From the NCBI GenBank assembly GCA_037893245.1, contig JBAIAA010000651.1, positions 248,001 through 312,000 on the forward strand: DNA of 64,000 bases. Reading direction: 5' to 3'. The position numbers and the translations under genes are program-made. Of the stretch, positions 30,770 through 40,820 are shown in pieces. The number at the start of each line of letters is the position of its first letter. Position 1 is the stretch's first letter. Under the pieces are notes generated by a model. That model did no database searches and was not told the DNA's origin. It saw nothing but the letters and a program-made list of their open reading frames with translations. Source of the DNA: Crossaster papposus. Taxonomy: Eukaryota; Echinodermata; Asteroidea; Velatida; Solasteridae.

Positions 30770-31243
30770 GTGAGTAATTTGGCAGTTGTAACTTTTGTTT
30801 GTAGTTAAACTGTTTTAGTCATCCCCAAATTAGTTCTTCAAACTACCACTGCTTCTAACGACCAATTTAAAACAAACGTTGAGCAGTATCTGTTGATGTT
30901 TGGGGTTGCCCAAATTGAAATAATTTGGGGAATTTCTTGCTGTCGGCCGCGGCATGGCGTCACGAAGGGGCGAGCCGTCCACAGCAACATGCGTTGAACC
31001 TCAAATTGTTCCCTTCGCGCTAAAGTGCATAAACAATGGGAAGATAAACGAGGTTTCTGGATGTCTGACCGCGAGATAGGCCTACTGTGTGTATGTTAAA
31101 CTTTTGAAATAACTCGCATTTTCTGAGTAATTGGCATATGAAACAAGATGTAGGCCTATGTCGGAGGGAAGCTCATTCTTCTTGTGTTGGTCATTGTGTT
31201 CCGGGAATCTCAGGAATTCTTTTCAGATATCTATAGGTTACTA

Positions 31244-31715
31244 TTAGGTATACCCCATAAATGTGGCTCCAATACTGGACTTCCTCCATTATTGTGAGCC
31301 ACGCAGCGGCCATATAAAAAAAATGGCAGAAGGTCCCGAAATAATTATGTTGCTATAGACATGGATATGAAGAAAGGGTACAAAAACGGCAATTTGGGCT
31401 TTTGTTTTTACTTGCTAATCATTCCATGCAGTACTGCAGACCTTGTTAATTTTGCAAAACTTGGGGATTCTGTATCTTGAGAGTTGAGACGTCTAGCTAT
31501 CCAGTCATTTCTGGAACAATAACTAGCAAGATGGAGTCGTGCACAAAATGCATAGCGCCACCAACGGCAGCATTGGTTGCCAAAAACATAATGCATGTTC
31601 AATATGCACGGCCAAATCTGCCGTTGGTGGCGCTATGCCTTCATATGTCTATAGCAACAGAATGTTTTTTGGGAGGAAGTCCATTATTTCAGCAACATTT
31701 ATAGGGCTAGGTATA
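31244..31715. mobile_element. Foldback element with long inverted arms
   Basis: The left arm (taggtataccccataaatg, ggacttcctcc, gttgctatagacat) is repeated inverted at the right (atgtctatagcaac, ggaggaagtcc, catttatagggctaggta). An inner perfect hairpin, GCATAGCGCCACCAACGGCAG, has its complement at 31549-31638. Confidence 0.7.
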
Positions 31716-31944
31716 ACAATACTAAGAGGATATAGGGATAAGAGGGGGCCCGTTTTACCTTAAATCTGGGTATAGTATTTGGGATGCGTTTGACATCTGC
31801 ATCGACATTGACTGCAATTCCCTCCCATTTCAAAACCCTTCCCTTAAGTAACTTTGAGTAAACAAACCCAAACACCACATAGGTAAAGGGAGGGTGGGGT
31901 GTGGAAGGGTGGACGAGGGGTGCTGTGGGTGGTGATGACAACAA

Positions 31945-31965
31945 GGGGGGGGGGGGGGGGGGGGG
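31945..31965 (+). repeat. Poly-G tract
   Basis: About 21 G within a G-rich purine stretch (31880-31990). Confidence 0.85.
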
Positions 31966-32894
31966 CGGAGGGGAGGTGTGGAAGGAGGGGCAAATGCCAT
32001 TGCATTTATTGGTGCATTTATAATCCATAAATTGTGTCTCAAATAGTAACTTTTCTGTTTGGTGAACCACACAGTTTTACACTCTTAAAATCTGAATCAA
32101 CATTATAAGTCTGCTGCCAGTGATTGTACTCTTCAAAAGTTTGGGATTTCAAACATTAAACTGATGAATTCAACACCTTAAGTTTTTGCTGTAAATTTTA
32201 GATATGGTTAGATTTGGGGGTTAAAGCAAATATTGTAACACTGACCTGTATTTAAAGTCTTGTGTTCATAGATACTGGAAAAACATCCTTTTAATGTATA
32301 GTCTGGGTCCCTGACCCTGCTTCAGTGAAACAAAGCTAGTCCGGGAACTGCACAATTTAACAGGTATTGTGTGGTTATACAGAGAAACTCCAGCATTCAA
32401 GAGACATTGATGGGGGCAAGTGTCTACTGGGGACCAGGCTGGACATTATTGGTCCTTTAGCTGGCTATGGGGAAACATATAAACAAATTTCATTATTTTG
32501 ATTTGTATTGCCGGCAATACAGACATCAAGGAAACTACTGAATTAAATAAAAGGCAATTTAGGGGATGTTCCTTTTAGGGGGGAATGTGAGTAATTACAT
32601 TTTCTAACAATTTATATGTTGCTGCCATCAGAGAAAGTTTTGAATATTGAGTATGACAAAAATGCGACTAGAGAAAACAGTCCAAACTTGTGTGAAGATT
32701 AATTTACCACAAGCAAATTTAACCCCAAGTCCTCACAGCCAATAAATTCTTGAAGAAATGCCGCAATGGTTTCAATCTGATACAGTTTTACCCCTCAGAT
32801 ATATTCTTTTTTTCGCACAATCATGCTAATTTTTGTTCACTCTTCCCTCCTTCGTCTTGCCTTCTCACCCACCTCCTTCTCCTTCTCTCCTCAG

Positions 32895-33057
32895 TTGTGT
32901 CTTCGAGCCATCTTGCGTCACCTCGGTCTCACTAACCTACTCAAGAGTCGTCGGCACGTGCGTAAATGGCCCATTCATGCCTGGCCTGTGTGTGCCAGTC
33001 GCCAAGCCTCACCCACTCGACCCTCATATACCCCGGAGCACATCAGCAAAAAAAAAG
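32895..33057 (+). CDS. Candidate Cys-rich exon (Stubble-like disulfide-knot pattern)
   Basis: A strong acceptor (long C/T tract ending ctcctcAG at 32893-32894) and a donor G|GTAAAG at 33058 bound a 163-nt open segment. In the frame starting at 32896 the cysteines are C-x5-C-x14-C-x9-C, with GTCVNGPFMPGLC. This resembles the N-terminal knot of Stubble-type trypsin-like proteases, where GxCV-x5-G-x-C is characteristic. A Pro/Lys-rich linker follows. I found no trypsin exons (no T-A-A-H-C or G-D-S-G-G coding) nearby. Another frame is also open, so this may be a chance match. Confidence 0.33.
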
Positions 33058-33941
33058 GTAAAGTCGCCCTACAGCAAATTTAAACATCTCATCTCTAACT
33101 GGAGTGTATCTCCAGAAAGAAAGAAGTTGTTTTTCAGTCTGTCAAATTCTTGCTAGTTTTTTTTTGTTGGGAGATGATATATTTGCCTGTTCAGTGAAAT
33201 CCTATCTATAATGTGGCAGATGCCGCACTGCATGTAATTGATAAAGGCCAAGTATAACACAGGAGGAACGGAAATGAACATGTTTAAACTCGGTCCAGAA
33301 CTGACATTGCGACACCCTTCAAGAACCTCGTTGACAATCCCCTGGCATGGTGTAGATTACTTCTTGATAAAAACAACGGTTGCGACCTCATCGCATTTCA
33401 TGTTGACTATTCTGCCGGCGCCACTTCCAGCTAAAACTCTTCTGTCAATTTCAATGTTATTGCTTTCTCGGACTTTTCTTCATGAACCATGTTCAACTTT
33501 TAAGTACGTACATGTATATTGCCCTTTTCTGTTACGAGCTGTTGGTGAAGGAAACTTGGTCTACAAGGCACTGCAGATATTTTAACCCAATAATGAAACA
33601 AAATCTCGCCTTTTACAGACACATGGCATTGTGATCTTTAAATTTTTATCTTTGTGGAGGCATGGCAGTGTTCTTTTCTTTGTTCCTGTAGCATTCCCAC
33701 ACAGACTTTGTACATACAAACCCTTGTGGAGACCTTTTTTATTCTTCTGTCCTCTATTGTTTGTCGGTCTGCATGGGGTACCGAATTTAAAAACAATATT
33801 CAATCATGATGTAATAAGCTTGTTGACTTACTACCAGCATGGAGCTATGACCTGTTGTTACAGCATTGTTACAATTGTATAAGCGTTGGTCATTGTGTTT
33901 CCTGAATCTCAGGATTTTTTGTTTAGATATCTGGTGCCGGG

Positions 33942-34188
33942 TTAAGCCGTGTTCGCACTGGATAAACATTTTTGGTAATTTGACCATGACGCCGGGTAAC
34001 ATTCCGATGGGTTGATCTTCCCAGTACCTTCTGGGCACCTTTGGCTCAGTTAAACTATACCCACGCGGCGTGGGTAAGTTACCTGTGAGGAAAGTTACCC
34101 AGGCTGTCCGCACTGGACTTGAAATGGGCAAGTTACCCATTGGCTCGGTTAGTTTGCCCAAATTAAGTCCAGTGCGGACAGGGCTTTA
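33942..34188. mobile_element. MITE family G
   Basis: The left end AAGCCGTGTTCGCACTGGA and right end TCCAGTGCGGACAGGGCTT are inverted; the interior contains repeated (g)ttaccca/tgggtaa motifs. Single copy seen here. Confidence 0.6.
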
Positions 34189-34237
34189 GACAACATTAGT
34201 CTGGATGGGTATAGGCCTAGTCGTAGTGAAAAGGCAA

Positions 34238-34366
34238 TAAGATCAGTTGTTTGCGGTAGCACTATGTGGTCAATCTCTGTTTGAGTTCGTGTGGATCTGA
34301 AAAGAACCGGAGGGAATTCAACGTTTCAGACAGTATGTTCTGCCCGTCGTCAGGAGAGTTTGGGAC
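34238..34366 (+). repeat. Dispersed repeat K, copy 2
   Basis: Second copy of the repeat at 486-618, with substitutions and small indels. Confidence 0.6.
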
Positions 34367-35854
34367 TAAAAGGAGGTTCGCTCTACTTTAAACCGTACTA
34401 GTTATGCATTTTGCCAACTTATCCTACGTGTGGGAGTTTCTACAAAGACGTTGATTATTTTTGATACAATTGAATACAACAAACGAAATCTCGCACTTCG
34501 GTGCATCTGATGCAAGCCCAGACTAACCCTGGTCCGTCATTTCTGGTTTATTTACAATTATTCGACTCAGTCGTTATAATTATGCTTACTGTACAGGTGT
34601 AATCAATTAGCAATTTAAGCAAATGACTATACTCAAATAACTTATTGGTTTTTAGTAATAGTATGTTATTTTAATATGTTTTCACATCTACACATTTATA
34701 AGTAAGCTTGTTTTTTTCCTGGTAACCCATGCCCCAAAACTATACGATAATATTATATCAAACGTATTTATAAACTATTTGATTAGACTATTTTAATTAC
34801 GATTGTCCTCCCATTCATAATTTCGCATGGTTGAAAAATACTTGAGCGGTTGACACAGCTGGTCCAGTGTACATGCATTTCATTATTCACACAACGTATC
34901 GTATCTGACATTTAATTGAAATTCCTATCCAATAAACGGAAAATTTTCTTTTTATATTTATATTTTTACTCGCGAAATACTCAAAATAAATCTGTCGTTT
35001 TCATGTCGCCACTTCAACAGTAATTACGGCTGATACGTTTACTCTATCCCGTACACACACAGACAATGTGGCTTGTCAGAAAAAATTAAACCTTTATCTA
35101 AAACCACTCTAAGGTTGAAAACAGTATACTTGTACAAGATATTTCTTGTAATAATCCCTTTTTAATCAACATTTTTTAAACAGTGATGATAAATACATTT
35201 TTAGGCTGCTTCGGAAGGCCTATTACCACTCACCGTAACACGCAGCAGCAGAAGTTTTTCGAGGGAAACACTTCTACACAATTTTGTACGTTATTTGTAA
35301 TTTTCCGTTTTGGCTCTTATACGGGAAAATAGCTCGAACTATTGGTGGCGTTTTGCCAAATGTAACCGATAAACGTTGGTTTACCTGCTACTAAAATGGC
35401 TTTTCATTTCTAACAACAACTTGGTCAATTACATTAGAAACGGTAAAGCAATTCTTCAAATAAAAGAAAATATTTAAGTTACTATATTCTACTCATACTT
35501 AGTTATTTGCGATTAACCTGTACCAAGTCAGACGCCTGTCGACTTATCTTCAAATCACTTAAGTATTTCTTGGTTCACATGTCAAATGCTCACGGTTTCG
35601 GCTTTACATCTTTTAGAGTATTCAAGGAGAATTTATCGAATGATTAAACTGCACAAAAATATTGTTTCATGCAAGTTTGAACTTGACGCGCTTGGAGAAA
35701 ATGCTGTATAGCTTAAGTTATAGCTTGACAGAAAGGTTACCATGCCCCATGCGACCAAACGATGGCTGTATTATTACACATAACAGTCGTTCGGTGATTT
35801 GGTGAACGCAACTTGCAATTTGGATATAAATACCACACTTGTAGTGACACTGCG

Positions 35855-35942
35855 GACAAGTAACAATGGATTTAGTGCCAAGTAACAATGGATTTAGCGC
35901 CAAGTAACGATGGATTTAGCGCCAAGTAACAATGGATTTTCA
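35855..35942 (+). repeat. 22-bp tandem repeat
   Basis: Four units of AAGTAACAATGGATTTAGCGCC with few changes. Confidence 0.85.
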
Positions 35943-36404
35943 TTGTCAATGTTAGTGCACCGTTTTTTCTTTTGTTAGATGTTCATAGTGTGATACTTAG
36001 TGTGATGCATGCGTGTATGTCTGCAGCATACTGACAAAAAAAGTGTATCGAGATTTATGAAAGCTAATTCGAAACAAACCAATGACAGAAAGGGAGTTGT
36101 TTCTCTGGATGTAACTTGACCTTATACATTCGGTGTAATCAAATTAAAGAGAGCAAAAATTACGTAAAGAATTCCGAAAGACAACCTATCCACTGTTGTA
36201 TAAGCGTATAATTATGTGTTGTAACATCAAACCAGCCTTTAAGAATGTAACAATGTACTCTCCGAAAATCTAGGAGTAGTTCTTAGTTGACCCTCTTGAC
36301 CTAATGGTGAACTTTTGGACCATCGTAGAATCATTGAATGTGTTAAGAGTCAATGCTTCGAAGAGTAGCGAGCAATTTACGGAGTGGGTATTGTTTTGGT
36401 CTTC

Positions 36405-37850
36405 TTACCGGCTGTCTTTCTTTTCTGGGTCCCTTTTCGCCGCCACGAGGTGTCGGAAAGCTCCCCGCAGGAATCCATTACGCTTGTCCCCGTCTACGAA
36501 GCTAGTGCTCAGAGGGTCGGCTGGTACGTGTAGAAAACCACGCTTGTTGTCTGCGAAGCCTGCAGATAGGGGATCGTAGGCACCCTTTCCAAAACGCTTG
36601 TCTGCGAAGCCTGCGGATAGGGGATCGTAGGCACCCTTCCCGAACCGCTTGTCTGCGAAGCCTGCGGATAGGGGATCGTAGGCACCCTTTCCGAACCGCT
36701 TGTCTGCGAAGCCTGCGGATAGGGGATCGTAGGCACCCTTTCCAAAACGCTTGTCTGCGAAGCCTGCGGATAGGGGATCGTAGGCACCCTTTCCAAAACG
36801 CTTGTCTGCGAAGCCTGCGGATAAGGGATCGTAGGCACCCTTTCCGAAACGCTTGTCTGCGAAGCCTGCGGATAGGGGATCGTAGGCACCCTTTCCAAAA
36901 CGCTTGTCTGCGAAGCCTGCGGATAAGGGATCGTAGGCACCCTTTCCGAACCGCTTGTCTGCGAAGCCTGCGGATAAGGGATCGTAGGCACCCTTTCCGA
37001 ACCGCTTGTCTGCGAAGCCTGCAGATAGGGGATCGTAGGCACCCTTTCCAAAGCGCTTGTCTGCGAAGCCTGCGGATAGGGGATCATAAGCTCCTTTTCC
37101 AAAACGCTTGTCTGTGAAGCCTGCCGAAAGGGGATCGTAGGCACCCTTTCCAAACCGCTTGTCTGCAAAGCCTGCAGATAGGGGATCGTAGGCACCCTTT
37201 CCAAAACGCTTGTCTGCGAAGCCTGCGGATAGGGGATCGTAGGCACCCTTTCCAAAACGCTTGTCTGTGAAGCCTGCGGATAGGGGATCGTAGGCACCCT
37301 TTCCAAACCGCTTGTCTGCGAAGCCTGCGGATAGGGGATCGTAGGCACCCTTTCCGAACCGCTTGTCTGCGAAGCCTGCGGATAGGGGATCGTAGGCACC
37401 CTTTCCAAAACGCTTGTCTGCGAAGCCTGCGGATAGGGGATCGTAGGCACCCTTTCCAAACCGCTTGTCTGCGAAGCCTGCGGATAGGGGATCGTAGGCA
37501 CCCTTTCCGAACCGCTTGTCTGCGAAGCCTGCAGATAGGGGATCGTAGGCACCCTTTCCGAACCGCTTGTCTGCGAAGCCTGCGGATAGGGGATCGTAGG
37601 CACCCTTTCCGAACCGCTTGTCTGCGAAGCCTGCGGATAAGGGATCGTAGGCACCCTTTCCGAACCGCTTGTCTGCGAAGCCTGCGGATAGGGGATCGTA
37701 GGCACCCTTTCCAAACCGCTTGTCTGTGAAGCCTGCAGATAGGGGATTGTAGGCACCCTTTCCAAACCGCTTGTCTTCGTCTGTCAACTCATCGTTCACA
37801 AACTCTTCCAAGAACTTCTCGCCTTCTTTTTCTGCCACCTTCTCGTGGTC
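36405..37850 (-). CDS. PPLN1: SMP-type (pedal peptide/orcokinin-like) neuropeptide precursor, main exon
   Basis: This exon encodes a neuropeptide polyprotein of 481 residues to TAA at 36405. An acceptor (tgttgttAG, - strand) precedes it at 37851, so it starts D-H-E-K-V, not at the GTG at 37838. An acidic spacer of about 27 residues is followed by 24 tandem 17-residue units (37772-36549): a Lys-Arg cleavage site plus FGKGAYDPLSAGFAD. Copy 1 is FGKGAYNPLSAGFTD, and copies 10 and 13 end FTD. Then come a divergent dibasic-bounded peptide, GFLHVPADPLSTSFVDGD, another, NGFLRGAFRHLVAA, and a basic C-terminus. The core AYDPLSAGF(T/A)D matches starfish myorelaxant peptide (from memory FGMGGAYDPLSAGFTD in Patiria), a pedal peptide/orcokinin-type neuropeptide that relaxes starfish muscle. 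Here the unit has one Gly fewer. Prohormone convertases would cut at KR in the secretory pathway. Family assignment is firm; mature peptides are inferred. Confidence 0.93.
   Translation of the reverse strand, partial: DHEKVAEKEGEKFLEEFVNDELTDEDKRFGKGAYNPLSAGFTDKRFGKGAYDPLSAGFADKRFGKGAYDPLSAGFADKRFGKGAYDPLSAGFADKRFGKGAYDPLSAGFADKRFGKGAYDPLSAGFADKRFGKGAYDPLSAGFADKRFGKGAYDPLSAGFADKRFGKGAYDPLSAGFADKRFGKGAYDPLSAGFTDKRFGKGAYDPLSAGFADKRFGKGAYDPLSAGFADKRFGKGAYDPLSAGFTDKRFGKGAYDPLSAGFADKRFGKGAYDPLSAGFADKRFGKGAYDPLSAGFADKRFGKGAYDPLSAGFADKRFGKGAYDPLSAGFADKRFGKGAYDPLSAGFADKRFGKGAYDPLSAGFADKRFGKGAYDPLSAGFADKRFGKGAYDPLSAGFADKRFGKGAYDPLSAGFADKRFGKGAYDPLSAGFADNKRGFLHVPADPLSTSFVDGDKRNGFLRGAFRHLVAAKRDPEKKDSR
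36549..37772 (-). repeat. 24 x 51-bp tandem repeat coding the neuropeptide copies
   Basis: The unit is exactly 51 bp (17 codons) with no indel across 1224 bp. Most differences are synonymous third-position changes (for example Arg codons and Pro/Leu codons). This indicates purifying selection together with recent duplication or gene conversion. Confidence 0.95.
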
Positions 37851-38059
37851 CTAACAACACAAAAGATATGAAAAAAAATAATGCTTGTAATTCAAACCCT
37901 TGTTGCACATTTTGCCTTCCATCTCTGGAGATAGAACATTACAATCGCAACTCGAAAAAGATGGATATTTCTGTGTGTTCCTTCGTTGAGGGTTCGAGAT
38001 CAGCGCAATTTGGTCTCTACCTTTACAGGGATCCATTTTTACTGCAGGGTGGAGAGTGA

Positions 38060-38135
38060 CAATTGCTGTAAAGTGTCTTGCCCAAGAACACAAGCGTCAT
38101 GTTCCCGTCAGGATTCAAACCCGTGTACCATCGCA
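38060..38135 (-). repeat. SINE fragment
   Basis: Contains AAAGTGTCTTGCCCAAGAAC, also found four times at 16203-16487 and in reverse in the 45-bp array at 4900-5390, followed by a degenerate B-box complement (ggattcaaaccc). Confidence 0.5.
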
Positions 38136-38689
38136 CACGAGTCGAACACCCTGATCTGGTACTTGTGCTCATGCCTATACTATTCGGTTAACTACTTATC
38201 TTGCAGGGGGATCTAATCAGTATAAGGAGAGAGATGTGAATGTCATGTTTGCTCAGTGCACTTTCATCGTAATTATCGATGTGTTTGTCCCCGGCCAAGT
38301 ATCACCTCGAATATCCACCCTTCCGATCAGAGGAGCGTGACAAAATCAAGGAGTGTGTTTGTATCTGCGTCCATTTTAGAAGTAATTCGTATTCCGTGCA
38401 TTCATTGCAGGATCGGAGGTGTCTTAGATCCGTAGAATATTCTCTGATTGCTATTTTGTAATGTTTCAGCAAAAACTCCATCGAGTTTGACTCATTTCAT
38501 GAAAGAGAGTGAGTTACATTATACTGAAACTAAACTTCTGAAGCTTCGTGTGGTAAGAGAAGTCTGCACTATACCGTGGGGCCTAAAACTATACCAGGAC
38601 ATGGAATTGTTTCCCAGGTTCGAGAGCCGCCTTGCCAATTTCTTTGTTCACTTGAAATTTGTGATATTGTTGTTAATGATGGAAGTGGA

Positions 38690-38900
38690 GTACCGTGGCC
38701 TGGTCTGGAGCACTCAGTTCAGTAGGTTGTGGTTCGAGTCTGGCCTGGGACTATGGTGCGTGTGCCCTTAGGCAAGGCACTTTGTCACTCATTGCTTCTC
38801 CCCACCCAGGAGTAAATGAGTACCTGTGAGGGCGGAGATGGATGTTATTAGCTGCCGAAATCGCATCAAGAAGCTGAGATGGTATTTGGCGATTGGTTCG
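38690..38900 (+). repeat. SINE-like element
   Basis: Contains a B-box GGTTCGAGTCTGG, then gtgcccttaggcaaggcactttgtc and cattgcttctccccacccagg, related to the body of 40525-40820. Confidence 0.55.
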
Positions 38901-38990
38901 TGGGCCCAATATGCAAAGATAATAACGACACAGTGCCTATGGTGCTATTAGGAAATAATTCTAATCAATCCGCTGTATGCCGACCGTAAG

Positions 38991-39057
38991 CTCGGTGGTT
39001 CAGTGGTTAAGGTATCTGCGCGAAGCAGGGCGTCCCGGGTTTAAGTCCCAACCGAGT
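38991..39057 (+). repeat. tRNA-like sequence (SINE head)
   Basis: CTCGGT at the start pairs with ACCGAG at the end; A-box-like TTCAGTGGTTAAGG and B-box GGGTTTAAGTCCC are present. The anticodon arm has too short a loop, so it is not a functional tRNA gene. Confidence 0.5.
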
Positions 39058-40524
39058 TGCCTTACGAATTGTTTTCTCACGTGCTCTTCGATAACAAATC
39101 GTCGGTCCAAGGCAAAACAAAACATTCAAATTCACATCTCCGGACGCAAAACTAAAATGAAACGCTACTGTCGTAACGTCATCTGAAATGCAACGTTGAC
39201 GAAAAGTAAGGTATACCAAACTGCTGGTCTTTGGTACTTCATTACGCGAGTGAATACATTCTTTGATATAAAGTGCGCCGCCTGATTTTGCTCGTAGCGC
39301 CGATTGGTATTCATTGTCACGTCCTGCGAGAGGATTGCTATACTCCCATCGCGGTGTAAAGTGGGTATGAATTACACCTGACGACCGATCGCTATCTTTC
39401 ATCGCGACACGGCCAAACCAAACCGCTGTATCGCGAGACTGATCGTGATTTGATGGGCGTTTGAGAGGGGAGACTCGCGACGGCAGGCAATCAATTCACA
39501 GTTATTTATGATCAATTGGACCATGAAATATGAAGTGGTTTCCGCGCCTTGTCGTTTTATATTTGTTTTTAATTTATTTTCAAGCGGAGCTCTTATTTAC
39601 CGACTGTGCTGTAAATCTTTAATTTAATTGTGGGAGACGCTTACGTCGCGGTATTTACTCTGACGTCACATTAATGAAACCAGTTTTTATTGTCTTTTGT
39701 TGTTACCTTCCGATATTCAAGCTATAAAAGGCTCATTCTTTGCTCGTCATTGACTAGTGGGAACTTTTGATTGATTGATATGCTGTATAGCATTATCTGT
39801 ATTGCAAGTTTCGATTTATTTTATATTTTTTTTTTAAAGTGACATTACCAGAAAAGCAGAATTATACAGGAGTATTTTTGTTCATCCCGATGACATTTCT
39901 GATTTCCATTCCAAAGCCTTCGAGATATCCATTTCTTTATTTCAAGTCGGCCAGCACCCTGCTATCAAATTGTTTCATTCGCATCAAATTTCCCCTGTTG
40001 TCCATTGACGAAGCCTATATCACTCAAGGTATTACCAAGCTGTATAGCGCACTCGGAAGGCTGCGAGGTTTTAAACCCCGCATTGGAATCCCTCGTACGA
40101 CAGCACTTGAGAATCACCACAGGAATACAATTCCAGTTGTATTTCTCATTCTGGAGGTATTTGTCAAGGGAAGGGAAATGGAATTTGTGGGAAGACGTCA
40201 GGTGTCACTGACGTGCATGTTTGTCGATATGAAGTTCGTCTTTTGATTCCAACTCACGGTGAGAAGTACCAAAATTGAAAGAAATGCGCCAGTCTTGTTG
40301 AAACGATTTACCATTTGTCGACACACAATTTAAATCGCGATTATATAGATCAAAGGGCTTTTACATTATTATTACCCCTTATCAGTGGGCCAATGAAACA
40401 ATCCTAATACAATTTCAGCTCTTTGGCGCAGCTAAATCAACCACAAAGACCATTCTATTCCTCATAGAAGCCCGTTCCTGATCGAATCCAGATCAATCTG
40501 AAAATGTAATATCCTTGACCCATA

Positions 40525-40820
40525 AGCTATCTGGAGTGTCCGGGCGGTTAAGAACTCGGATTTCTGTTCCGCAGAGCGTGGGTTCGAGTCCCGGTGTCGA
40601 CACGCGTGTCCTTAAGCAAGGCAATTAAACCACTATTGCTTCGTCCTTCGGATGGGACGTAAAGCTGTAGGTCCCGTGTGTTGTGTGATGCACGTAAAAG
40701 AACCCAGTAACACTCTTCGCTAAGAGAAGGGGTTCGCCCCGGTGTTCCTGGCAGCGCCTCGGAATAGGCAACTAGATAGATGGCGCTTTACAAATGCATG
40801 ATCATCATCATCATCATCTA
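40525..40820 (+). repeat. tRNA-headed SINE with ATC tail
   Basis: The 5' part resembles a tRNA: GTGTC/GACAC acceptor pairing and B-box GGGTTCGAGTCCC. A body follows (tgtccttaagcaaggc, gcttcgtccttcggatggga, gcacgtaaaagaacccagta, gaaggggttcgcccc, tggcgctttacaaatgc), then a (ATC)n tail. This organisation is typical of echinoderm SINEs. Confidence 0.8.

Larger units (their letters stand above)
33058..36404. other. Intergenic region between candidate exon and neuropeptide 3' end
   Basis: Contains MITE G, repeat K and the 22-bp array. The open stretch 33619-33882 after an acceptor-like TTTTACAG is phase-compatible with 33057 but has no domain. Otherwise AT-rich with no supported gene. Confidence 0.5.

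Noticed and set aside
33619-33882. Terminal exon of the candidate + strand gene
   Set aside because: It is phase-compatible with 33057 but has no domain, and its sequence partly resembles 53350-53460, suggesting a repeat.
36509-37765. 418-codon ORF in a second - strand frame
   Set aside because: Shadow of the 51-bp neuropeptide repeat in an alternate frame.
37838-37838. GTG as the start of the neuropeptide ORF
   Set aside because: The frame stays open upstream to a clear acceptor at 37851, and a phase-matched signal-peptide exon supplies the real ATG.
39839-40246. 135-codon + strand ORF
   Set aside because: No domain, no convincing splice or start context, and composition like the surrounding intron.
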